A DNA stretch of 64,000 nt from Prionace glauca. Taxonomy: Eukaryota > Chordata > Chondrichthyes > Carcharhiniformes > Carcharhinidae. Below the pieces are notes generated by a model that searched no databases, was not told the DNA's origin, and saw nothing but the letters and a program-made list of their open reading frames with translations. The DNA lies in contig CM075760.1 in NCBI GenBank assembly GCA_037974335.1, forward strand, positions 61,262,515 to 61,326,514. The letters are read 5' to 3'. Position 1 is the stretch's first letter, and every line of letters starts with the position of its first letter. The translations under genes and the position numbers were made by a program. Of the stretch, positions 9,613 to 19,655 are shown piece by piece.

Positions 9613-11065
9613 TAACAACATAAGAAATAGGAGCAGGAGTAGGCCATCTAGCCCCTCGAGCCTGCCCCGCCATTCAATAAGATCATGGCTGATCTGTCGT
9701 GGCTCAGTTCCACCTTCCCGCCCTCTCCCCATAACCCTTAATCCCCTTTCTTATCAAAAACCCATCAACCCGCGTCTTAAAAATATTTAGCGAGGCAGCC
9801 TCCACCACTTCAACGGGCAGAGAATTCCAGAGATTCACCACTCTTTGAGTGAAGAAGTTCCTCCTCAACTCCGTTCTAAACCGCCTCCCCTTTATCTTGA
9901 GGCTGTGCCCCCTAGTCCTACTGTCCTTTCTGAGCAGGAAGAGTCTCTCCACCTCTATCCTGTCCATCCCATTCATCATCTTATATGTCTCAATGAGATC
10001 TCCCCTCATTCTTCTAAACTCTAACGAGTACAAGCCTAGTTTATTCAGACTCTCCTCATAGCTCAACCCCCTCAACTCTGGCATCAGCCTAGTAAACCTC
10101 CTCTGCACTCCCTCCAAGGCCAAAATATCCTTGCGTAAGTGCGGCGACCATAACTGCACACAGTACTCCAGCTGCGGCCTCACCAATGCCCTATACAGCT
10201 GCAGCAAGACCTCTCTACTTTTATATTCAATCCCCCTCGCTATGAAGGCCAGCATCCCATTCGCCTTCCTGACCACCTGCTGCACCTGCAGGCTGGGTTT
10301 TTGCGACTCATGCACAAGGACCCCGAGGTCCCTCTGCACCGTCGCCTGCTGCAGTTTTTCGCCACATAAGTAATAGTCCTTCTACCATTATTCCTACCAA
10401 AGTGGACCACCTCACATTTGCCAACATTAAATTCCATTTGCCAGTTCCTGGCCCATTCGCCCAGCCTATCTAGATCCTTCTGCAGACTCTCCACACCCTC
10501 CGCGCAATTTGCCGTTCCACCAATCTTGGTGTCATCAGCAAATTTCAACACCATATTTCGACATTGATATAGATGATCTGGTTTCCTCCTCCAGATCATC
10601 TATATCAATGATAAATAGCTGAGGCCCCAGCACCGACCCCTGGGGCACTCCACTAATCACCAACCGCCAATCCGAATAGCACCCATTGACCCCCACTCTC
10701 TGCCTCCTATTTGACAGCCAATCCTCTACCCACGCTAACAACCTACTCCCAACTCCATGCCCCCTTACCTTCTGCAATAACCTCTTATGAGGTACCTTGT
10801 CAAACGTCTTCTGAAAATGTCTTTTAGAAAATGTCTTTAATGCCTTTTGGAGGTCCATGTTCACCAGATTAATAGCATTATCCTCAACACTGGTGTCTGT
10901 AACCTCATCAAAAAACATAAGCAGGTTAGTTCCCTTAACAACTCCATGCTGGCTTTCCTTATTAACCCACATTTACTCAGGTGACTATTAAATTTCTCCT
11001 CAATTATTATTTCAGGAATTTTCCCTGTCACCAAGATTGAACTGACTGACCTACAGTTTCTGGAA
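9613..11065 (-). mobile_element. CR1-like LINE, 5' truncated, RT and 3' end
   Basis: The 3' end at about 9613 has 'AACATAAGAAATAGGAGCAGGAGTAGGCC'-type text. Minus-strand frames give '[20 protein letters not shown]', 'VRPQLEYCVQLWSPHLRKDI' and 'FFTQRVVNLWNSLPVEVVEA', plus '[14 protein letters not shown]' further 5'. The frames are shifted several times, and a 20-nt fold-back insertion at 10562-10581 replaces normal sequence. The element cannot encode a working RT. Confidence 0.88.
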
Positions 11066-11079
11066 TGATCTTCACACCA

Positions 11080-11225
11080 GTTATTGACCACCCACTTAAC
11101 CTGCACATCTTTAGACTGTGGGAGGAAATATGGGAAGAACATGCAACCTCCACACAATCACCCGAGACTGGAATCGAACCCGAGTCCCTGACGTCGTGTT
11201 GCAGTACTGCTAACCACTATGCCAG
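11080..11225 (-). mobile_element. 5' half of a V-type tRNA SINE
   Basis: Minus reading: AGTGGTTAGCAGTACTGC-type head, GGTTCGATTCC-type B box, then the V-like block (TTCCTCCCACAGTC). It abuts the poly-A end of the Tx1-like LINE. Confidence 0.75.
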
Positions 11226-11242
11226 CTCAAAAATCTGAAATC

Positions 11243-14200
11243 TTTTTTTTTTTTTTTTATTTCAAAAATATATATACTTTATTCATAAAAAAAAAACTCA
11301 ACTAATCCATTTCAAATATACAATAGCAAATCGAATAGCAAATCAAAACATTTTTTACAGATCTATCCAAATTACAGTGTCTACTTTCAATACTTACAAA
11401 ACTATATCTATGTCTCAATATTACAAATACTATTTACAAGGTTTGCATTTCAGTTCTTAAAAAATATATACATGTCTCAATAGATTACTGTGTGCCGTTA
11501 GTGGACAGGTTGGCACACAGTTACGCAGGTCGAGGGTATTCTGCAGTTCCCGGGCCCTCGGTCTGCCTCTGTTAAAGGCCTTACAGTGTGGCCTTTCCCC
11601 ATTGTACCTTTGCGGTGGCTGCCCCAAGCTTCAGCCCGTCCCTTAGCACGTAGTCCTGGACCTTGGAATGTGCCAGTCTGCAACACTCGGTCGAGGACAG
11701 TTCTTTCTGCTGGAAGATCAGCAAGTTTCGGGCGGACCAAAGTGCGTCCTTCACCGAGTTGATGACCTTCCAGCAGCAGTTGATATTTGTCTCGGTGTGC
11801 GTCCCCGGAAACAGCCCGTAGAGCACAGAGTCCTGCGTCACCGAGCTGTTGGGGACGAACCTCGACAAATACCACTGCATCTCGCTCCAGACCTTCTTTG
11901 CAAAGGCACATTCCAGAAGGAGGTGTGCAACCGTCTCATCAGCCCCACAGCCGCTTCGAGGGCAGCGTGCAGTGTTGCTGAGACCTCGAGTGTGCATAAA
12001 GGATCTGACGGGGAGTGCCCTTCTCACCACCAGCCAAGCCAGATCTTGGTGCTTGTTTGTCAGTTCTGGTGATGAGGCGTTCTGCCAGATGACACTGACA
12101 GTCTGCTCAGGGAACCTTCCGACAGGATCCGCCGTCTCCTTTTCTCTCAGGGCCCTGAGGACGTTACGCGCTGACCACTGTTTAATCGCCTTGTGGTCAA
12201 GGGTGTGTTTGCGGAGAAATATCTCTACGAAGGACAGGTGCTGCGGTACGGTCCAACTACTCGGAGCGTTCCGCGGCAGTGTGGCCAGACCCAGCCTTCG
12301 CAACACTGGGGACAGGTAGAACCTCAATAAATAGTGGCACTTGCTGTTGCTGTACCGAGGATCTACGCACAGCTTGATGCAGCCGCACACAAAGGTGGCC
12401 ATCAGAATGAGGGCGGCGTTGGGAACGTCTTTCCCTCCGTTCTCTGGAGATTTGTGCATCACCTCCCTCCGGACGCGATCCATCTTTGATCTCCAGATGA
12501 ACTTGAAGATGGCCCGCGTCACTGCTGCAGCGCAGGGTTTGGGGATAGGCCACGCCTGCGCCACGTACAACAACACAGACAGCATCTCGCACCGGATCAC
12601 CAGGTTTTTCCCGGTTGTGGAGAGCGAGCGTAGCTCCCACCGGCCGAGTTTCTGTCTGGCTTTCGCGATGCGCTCCTCCCAGGTTTTGATGCATGCCCCA
12701 GCCGCTCCGAACCATATCCCCAGCACCTTCAGGTAATCTGTTCTGACGGTGAAGGGGACAAGGGATTTGTCAGCCCAGTTCCCAAAGAACATGGCCTCAC
12801 TCTTTCCCTGGTTGACTTTGGCTCCCGAGGCCAACTCGAACTGCTCGCAGACCTGGAGGAGCCTGCGGACAGACGATGGGTCCGAGCAGAAGACAGCCAC
12901 GTCATCCATGTACAGGGAGGTTTTGACCTGCGTGCCTCCGCTGCCTGGGATTGTCACCCCTTTGATGCCTGGGTCGCTTCTGAGGGCCTGGGCAAAGGGT
13001 TCAATGCAACACACAAAAAGGACGGAGGAGAGAGGGCAGCCCTGTCTGACTCCAGACCTGATTTGGAAGCTATCTGTTTCCCACCCGTTGACTGAGACTG
13101 CGCTACTGATGTCTGTGTAGAGCAGCCGGATCCAATTGCGTATTCCCTCCCCAAAGCCCATTTTGGAGAGCACATCCATCATGTAGCTGTGCGATATTCT
13201 GTCAAACGCCTTCTCCTGGTCGAGGCTGATGAGGCACGTGTCCACCCGCCTGTCCTGCACGTAGGCGATCGTATCCCTGAGTAGCGCCAGGCTGCCAGAG
13301 ATCTTCCTGCCAGGTACAGCACAGGTTTGATCAGGATGGATCACTGACCCCAGAGCAGACCTGACCCGGTTTGCGATGACCTTGGCCAGAATTTTGTAAT
13401 CCACATTCAATAGTGAAATGGGTCGCCAATTCCGAATTTCTTCCCTCTCCCCCTTCCGCTTGTAGATGAGGGTAATGATGCCTTTCCTCATGGATTCTGA
13501 CATCCTGCCCTCCAGAAGCATACTCTCGTATACTTCCAGGAGGTCCGGGCCCATCAAGTCCCACAAAGCCGAGTAAACCTCAGCCGGTAAGCCGTCGCTT
13601 CCGGGAGTTTTACCCTTCTGTAAGGACTCGACGGCCTTGGTCAGCTCGTCCAGAGATACCGGTCTGTCTAGGCTGTCCTGCTCGCCGTCGTCTAAGACCT
13701 GCGTGATAGACGACAGGAAAGACTGGGAGGCCGTGCTGTCTGTCGGCTTCAGGTCATACAGTCCGGCATAGAAGGATTTGCAGATCCTCAGGATGTCAGA
13801 CTGCGATGACCTTACTGAGCCGTCCTCTTCCTTCAGGCTGCTGATCACAGAGGTTTCGCTGTGTACCTTCTGGAAGAAGAAACGCGAGCACTTTTCGTCC
13901 TGCTCTACGGAGCGGACCCTGGACCGGAAGATGACCTTGGCGGCCTCCGAGGCAAAGAGCGAGGCTTGCTGGCTCTTCACCTCCTGGAGCTCCTCCCTGA
14001 CATCGACCCCCATCGACTGCAGTTGGAGCAGTTCCTGCATGCTTTTCTGGAGTCGGGACATGTCCCCCCGTCTCTCCCTGGCCTTCTGAACCCCTTTGCG
14101 AATGAAGAACCTTTTGATGTTGTCTTTGATGGTTTCCCACCAGAGCGATGGAGACTCAAAGAAGGGTTTGACGGTCCTCCAACCGTGGTAAACCCTCCTG

Positions 14201-14721
14201 AGTTCCTCGAGGTTCTCTGGGGTCAACAGTTCTACATTCAGCTTCCAGGACCCCCTGCCCACTCTCTGGTTAGCCTCCAGCTGACAGTCGGCCAGCAGGA
14301 GGCAGTGGTCGGAGAAGAACACCGGCCTGACGTCGGTGGGCCTGACCGTGAGCGCGCGGGACACAAACATAAAGTCGATCCTGGAGCGAACCGACCCGTC
14401 TGGCCGCGACCACGTGTACCTGCGCTGCCCTCCGTCTGCTGGGTTGCTGAAGACGTCGAGCAGCTTGGCATCTTTGACCGTCTCCAGCAGGGCTCTGGAC
14501 GAAGCGTCCAGTTTGTTTCCAGCCCTGCTGGATCGGTCAGCCTTGTCTAGGATGCAGTTAAAGTCCCCGCCCAGGATGACCGGCCTGGAGGTGGTGAGCA
14601 GCTGTGGCAGCTGCTCAAGAACCGCCAGCCGCTCGGTTTTGACGGCAGGGGCATACACATTGATCAACCTGAGAGGGCAGTTCTTGTACGTGACGTCTGC
14701 TATTCCCGACAGACAGAACAT
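11243..14721 (-). mobile_element. Tx1/L1-clade LINE with 1046-codon ORF2, 5' truncated
   Basis: One uninterrupted minus-strand frame (11581-14721) encodes the rest of an apurinic-type endonuclease, then RT, then a C-terminal zinc motif. Endonuclease motifs seen are ILGGDFNCILD (about residue 50), SRIDFMFVSR and FFSDHCLL. RT blocks are NWRPISLLNVDYKILAKVIA, EKAFDRIS, GVRQGCPLS and SLYMDDVAVFC, the last holding the catalytic Asp pair. Near the C terminus CPRSGCGADETVAHLLLEC matches the zf-RVT type. A short 3' UTR ends in a polyadenylation signal and a 16-nt A tail (T run at 11243-11258). The N-terminal part of the endonuclease and any ORF1 are missing, so it is a 5'-truncated but young copy. 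GC content is clearly higher than its flanks. It sits in the intron of ZNF-1. I could not find a clear target-site duplication. Confidence 0.9.
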
Positions 14722-15000
14722 ACAAACCTTTGACCTTTCACATTCAAAAGCAGATGGTACTTAAATTCTAAAGAAAAAATGGCTGCCAGATATGATGTGA
14801 TCTTCGATTTGAATTTTACAATTGTCTTATTCTGTAAATAGAGATTACAAAACAAAAATCACTGTTAATCCAGGACAGAAAGTCAGAAGAGACAAACATT
14901 TCTCTTGGGGTTGGGTTTTCTGTGTGTAAATCCTCCCCTCTAACTCCCTGTAAAAGGAGTTTCCAAAGTCCATCCCTGTCAGTCCAGGATAGACATGCTC
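14722..15000 (-). other. ZNF-1 upstream intron, paralogous to the flank of ZNF-2
   Basis: The block from TTTCTCTTGGGGTTGGGTTTT through TGTAAATCCTCCCCTCTAA and AAAGGAGTTTCCAAA matches 19380-19480 beside ZNF-2. This shows that the LINEs between 9.6 and 14.7 kb were inserted after the two loci split. Confidence 0.7.
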
Positions 15001-15500
15001 AACATTCTCTCCTCCTGCTGGCAGGGAACACCGCGCATGCGCACCGCTGCCCGAACCCAGGTCTGTTACCGAGGAACCGGCGCGGAGCAGCTACTGCCTC
15101 AGAGATACAAATGCGGTGACCCTTAGCACCCTATGCTGCTTGCAGAGCCATTACGGGTGCCTATGAAGCTTCCCCATCCACCCACCAGCTCCATCTCTCC
15201 GGCCACGCCGCAAACTCACCGTCTGCGAATCGGCCAAAGCTCATCCACACTGCGCATGTTCCCCATGCTGTGATTGACGGCAGCTCCCGACCAATAGGAA
15301 GAGGGGGCGGGGCTGGAGGCCCGAGGTCGCGTGTGTGGTCCTCCAACCAATCAGAGTGAATGAGAGGCGGGGCTGAGCCCGGATCTCCCTCATTGGCTGA
15401 AACTCTGCATCATTGTGACAGCTGCTTTGTGTCAAACTCCAGGAGAAAAACTGGACCTTTCTGTTTGTAACTTTAAACAGATGGAGCCCAGTGGATGTGG
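15001..15500. promoter_or_regulatory. GC-rich promoter island, probably of ZNF-1
   Basis: Contains a perfect NRF1-like palindrome GCGCATGCGC at 15033-15042, several CCAAT boxes in both orientations (for example CCAACCAATCAGAG near 15344 and CATTGGCTG near 15392) and GGGGCGGGGC boxes. The CCTCCAACCAATCAGAG segment matches the promoter arms at 50.7 kb and, inverted, at 60.3 kb. It lies upstream of ZNF-1 on the minus strand. No splice donor was identified with confidence. Confidence 0.6.
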
Positions 15501-15632
15501 AACAAACAGACCAACATTTGTCACTGAGATGTGGGAACATGAAACAATTCACAAACAATTCAAGAACTAAAATAAAGGAATAACCGTGCAGACAGGTTAA
15601 AACAAGGAAGAGAGTCCCTGGTTTCAATAAAT

Positions 15633-16190
15633 GATTTATTTGATAATATTCTCACAAGCTTTCGAGGGGGCAGCCTCTTCGTCAGGTGAATGGAGAGTTC
15701 TGGCCTCAGACAGACAGAGCATACAAAGCACAGACAGTTGCTGATTAGAATGCGAATCCTTACACCTAACCTGCTGTTCAAGTCTTAAAGTGGCTGATAA
15801 TGTGAGTGGAAGGAGCACTGATCACAGTTTAAAGAGATGTGTATTGTCTCCAGACAGTACAGTAAGTGAGGTTTTGCAAACCCAGGCAAGTCACGGGGGT
15901 TACAGATAGTGCGACATGAACCCAAGATCCCTGTTGAGACCGTCCTCATGTGTGCGGAACTTGGCTATCAGTCTCTGTTCAGCGACTCTGCGCTGTCGTG
16001 TGTCATGACTGTGTGTGCTTTGTATGCTCTGTCTGTCTGAGGCCAGAACTCTCCATTCACCTGACGAAGAGGCTGCCCCCTCGAAAGCTTGTGAGAATAT
16101 TATCAAATAAATCGGTTGGACTAAAACCTGGTGTTGTCAGACTTTTTACTGTGTTTATGCCAGTCCAACGCCGGCAAACCCACATCTTCA
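15633..16190. repeat. Repeat unit with perfect 100-nt inverted arms (Penelope/Neptune-like?)
   Basis: 15633-15732 and 16014-16113 are exact reverse complements over 100 nt, separated by 281 nt. After the right arm comes GGTTGGACTAAAACCTGGTG and a tail shared in form with 4740-4870 and 59225-59575. Minus-strand spacer text reads 'KFRTHEDGLNRDLGFMSHYL', a phrase I recall from a common shark repeat. Inverted arms around a short body fit the unusual end structures of Penelope-like elements, but the assignment is tentative. Confidence 0.65.
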
Positions 16191-16454
16191 ATAAATGAAC
16201 CGACAGCAGATTTAGGACAGGTTAGAGAGAAGTCAGAAACGAGTGAATTCAAAGACAGTCTCTTTGGGTGGCAGGGGAGGGAGAAGGGGATGTATGAATT
16301 CAAAGTGGCTAAAAGGTGCAAGTTTTCTACAGTGGACAACCACATTAAAATCTAACAGAGGCGGGTGTGAAATGGTGTGAGCTGGGAAGAGCTTGATCAG
16401 TTTATTGCACCAGGGAGTCTTAAAATCAGAGTGATTTGTGTTTCACAAATGATT

Positions 16455-16745
16455 TTGGATGGCACGGTGGCACAGTAGTTAGTACTGCTGCTCACAGCAC
16501 CAGGGACCTGGGTTCCATTCTTGGCTTAGGTCACTATCTGTGTAGAGTCTGCACGTTCTCCCCATACCTCTGTGGGTTTCCTCTGGATGCTCTGGTTTCC
16601 TTGTGCTGGTTAGGTGCATTGGTTATGCTAAATTCTCCTTCAGTGTACCTGAATAGGTGCCAGAGTGTGGCAGCTAGTTAATTTTCACAGTAACTTCATC
16701 GTAGTGCTAATGTAAGCCTACTTGTGACACTAATAAAAAACAACT
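16455..16745 (+). mobile_element. V-type tRNA SINE
   Basis: GGCACGGTGGCACAGTAG head, degenerate B box (GGTTCCATTC), V-like block, then CAGTAACTTCATCG and a tail ending TGACACTAATAAA. Confidence 0.88.
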
Positions 16746-16939
16746 TTAAAACTAATAGTCCTGCTGGATAGTCACATGAGAAAGTCTTATCTAACACCTC
16801 AAGTGCACAAAACAAAGAATGATCCCAAATGTAAGGAACTGTCCAATCATTTGTAAATATATTTTATATGTTGACATTTCAACAGTCAGCTTCCATCACA
16901 CTGAAGTCAATGGAAGGTGAGAAATGGTTCAAGATTCTA

Positions 16940-17320
16940 TATAGAAATGTAACTTGATGTGTTCAAGATTATGAAGGGCATGGACAGGGCGCATAGGGAG
17001 CAGCTGTTCCCCTTAGATGAACAGTCAGTTACATGGGGACACAAGATAAAAGTGGAGGGGTTGGAAGATTTGAGGAAAAACTTTACCCAGGGGGTGGTGA
17101 CGGTCTGGAATGCACTGCCTGGGAGGGTGGTGGAGGCAGGATGCCTCATATTCCTTCCAAAAGTACCTGGATGAATACTTGGCACGCCAGAACATTCATA
17201 ACACGGGCCAAGTGCTGGCAAGTGGGATTGGGTGAGCAGGTCAGGGCCTTTCACGCATTAGTGCAGACTTGATAGGCCAAAGGACCTCTTCTGCACTATA
17301 GTAATCTGTGATTCTGTTAC
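16940..17320 (+). mobile_element. CR1-like 3' end (third subfamily)
   Basis: Plus reading 'MFKIMKGMDRAHREQLFPLD' and 'VVTVWNALPGRVVEAG' is the C-terminal end of a CR1 ORF2. It is followed by a typical end, 'GATAGGCCAAAGGACCTCTTCTGCACTATAG' in two parts. Confidence 0.8.
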
Positions 17321-17599
17321 CATTACCTTACATTTGGTAGATTCAGAAATGTTATATTAACATTTTAAAACCTAAACCTGACATTTTACTCAGTCAGGAA
17401 CAGATCCCAGTTTTACACCAATCTGATTTGACAGCCAGTTTCCATTATTCACTGTTGTTCACCCTGACTCTAAACACATTGTAAAGGAGTTTCTGTTCCA
17501 TGTCTAGAACCTCAGAGTCACAGAAGAGAGCAGCTGCGACACATTTCTCACACACCTCAGGATTAACCCACAGGGGTGTTTGCTGTCAATGAAGAGAGA

Positions 17600-17712
17600 T
17601 GAGATAAAGTGGGGGGTGGGCCCACTTGTGTTTCAGGAGGGAGGCGGATGAATAAATTAATTCCTTCCCACAGTCCCCACATTTCCATGGTTTCCCCCCA
17701 GCTTGACTGTGC
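17600..17712 (-). pseudogene. C2H2 zinc-finger relic (about one finger)
   Basis: Minus reading gives a WKCGDCGKE-type finger start and an LLKH end, closely like the second finger of ZNF-2. It is joined directly to a minus-strand CR1 scrap at 17713-17800. Confidence 0.7.
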
Positions 17713-18030
17713 TCTTATCTTGTGTCCCCTCATAACTGACTGTTCAACTAGGGGGAACAGCTGCTCCCTGTGCACACTGTCCATGTCCCTCATTTCTTCA
17801 GCCAGGGAATGGTGGATCTATGGATCTCTTTGGCATAGAGGCTGTGGGTGCCACATAATTTAGTGCCTTTAAGACAGAGATGGATAGTTTCTTGATTAAT
17901 AAGAGGATCAGGGGTTATGGGGAAAAGCCAGGAGAATGGGGATTAGAAAAGTATCAGCCATGATTGAATGGCAGAGCAACCTCAATGGGCCGAGTGGCCT
18001 AATCCTACTCCTATGTCGTATGGTCTTATG
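17713..18030. mobile_element. Two CR1 3' scraps, opposite orientations
   Basis: 17713-17800 (minus) encodes 'MRDMDSVHREQLFPLVEQSV', the same subfamily as 16.9 kb. 17855-18030 (plus) is a CR1 end with 'GATTGAATGGCAGAGCAA' and 'GGCCTAATCCTACTCCTATG'. Confidence 0.7.
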
Positions 18031-18059
18031 GAAAGACCAAAGTGCTGTTTGTCCCTCTC

Positions 18060-18600
18060 AGTGTGACCCTGGAGGACTGTGTCCAGGCTGAAGTTCTTTT
18101 CCTGCCGTATGATCCTCCCCTAGATTACCCTTTCTGAGTTCCAACCAGGTAATGTCAAACATTCAGGTGGGAAAGATAAAAATATACAACAGCTTTAAAC
18201 AAAGCTCAGTTACTTGACAGCCTCCATTCCAGTTATAGGGATTATTAATATCAGAGGAACAAATTCCAACTGCCAGAATGAATATGGTTCAGTCCCGGAT
18301 GTGATTAACAGCAGTATTTACAGCAGAATCCCTGACTAAGTGACAAAGAAGCTTCATGAGTCCTCAGACTTGTGTTGAGGTGACGATGGAGGACACAGTG
18401 AAGTGGGGAAGCCCTTCAAAACTAACCTAGGTTAGAGAAATTATAAACATTCATCAAACCATATTTCACACATCACCGGTTTATTTGACTTTTAACCCAC
18501 AATATAAACTCTACAACTGTGCTAGGGCTTATTAACATCAGCAGAAACAAGTGTCAATGAGAATGGTTCAGTCCTGCATGTGATTTACAGCAAATCCAGT
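18060..18600 (-). other. ZNF-2 3' flank, shared with ZNF-3
   Basis: 18075-18180 matches 22200-22300 (TGTGTCCAGGCTGAAGTTCT, TGCCGTATGATCCTCCCC). A second block, 'AATGGTTCAGTCC..GATGTGATT', occurs twice here (near 18285 and 18568), and also beside ZNF-3 (22410) and, inverted, after ZNF-9 (63390). It is a conserved 3' UTR segment of this ZNF family, duplicated locally. Confidence 0.6.
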
Positions 18601-19250
18601 CACTCATGAACTTGCTGATGAGATAACGGAGTAAATCCCTTTCCACAAACAGAGCAGGTTAATGGCCTCTCCCTAGTGTGAACCTCGCTGGGTGTCTCAG
18701 CAGGGTAGATGACTGAGTGAATCCCTTCCCATGCTTGGAACAGATAAACAGCCTCTTCCGATTATGAATTTGTTGGTGTTTCAGCAGGTTGGATCAATGA
18801 ATTCTTTTCCACACTCAGAGCAGGTAAAAGCTCTCTCTCCCCCGTGTGAACTCGCTGGTCATTCAGCAGGATAGATGAACTAGTGAATTCCTTCCCACAC
18901 TCAGGCCATGTGAATGGCCTCTCCCCTGTGTGAATGGCCTCTTCCCTGTGTGAACACACTGGTGTCTCAAGAAGATGGATGTGGCAGTAAATCCTTTTGC
19001 AGACTTATGGCAGGAAGAAAGCCTCTCCCCAGTGTGAGCCCACTTGTGTTTTAGCAGGGGTTGGGGTTGGGCACGGGGGTGACGAACAAATGAATCTCTT
19101 CCCACAGTGCCCACATTTCCATGGTTTCCCCCTAAATTGACTGTGTTTGTGTCTTGACAGGCCAGGTGACTGTCTGAATCCTTGTCCACTCACAGAACAC
19201 GTGTTTGGTTTCCCTCCACTGTTAACTGTGCTTTCCCCTTCCATGTTCAA
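18600..19250 (-). pseudogene. ZNF-2: broken C2H2 zinc-finger gene
   Basis: The start MNMEGESTVNSGGKPNTC and the first finger are paralogous to ZNF-1 ([20 protein letters not shown]). Finger 2 ([14 protein letters not shown]) runs into low-complexity Pro codons, and the rest is split over three frames. About seven finger units can be seen, several with lost Cys or His codons. A local duplication of about 19 nt of linker text lies at 18918-18955. No continuous product is possible. Confidence 0.88.
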
Positions 19251-19655
19251 ATTACAATAATATTCAGATTACAATAATTTAGGCAATAGCGTCAGATACT
19301 GCTGTGAGATTTGTTTGAGTTTTTTGCCTCCCACCACTCAGCTTCTGAAGTCCTGTGAAAAAAATGTCCAATGTTAAAGATTGATGAAACACAAATATTT
19401 TTCTTGGTTTGGGTTTAGTATTGTGTAAATCCTCCCCCTCTAAGCCCATTTGAAAGGAGTTTCCAAAATCCATCACAGTGAGTCCAGGCTAGAAACTCAC
19501 AACATTCCCTCATGGGCACAGTGACAATCATTAACTGAAAAACATAAGAGCAAGGAGCAGGGGTCAGTAATTCAGCCCCTCAAGCCAGCTCCACCATTCA
19601 ATCTGATCATGGGTGATCTCACCTCTGTCTCAAGTCCACTTGGGAATGTCCACCT
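19251..19655 (-). other. ZNF-2 upstream flank plus old CR1 tail
   Basis: 19360-19500 matches the ZNF-1 upstream block at 14890-15010. 19538-19652 is an older minus-strand CR1 end, into or beside which the next CR1 copy landed. Confidence 0.6.

Noticed and set aside
13861-14550. Long plus-strand open frame opposite the Tx1-like ORF2
   Set aside because: It is the antisense shadow of a GC-rich coding sequence, with no domain.
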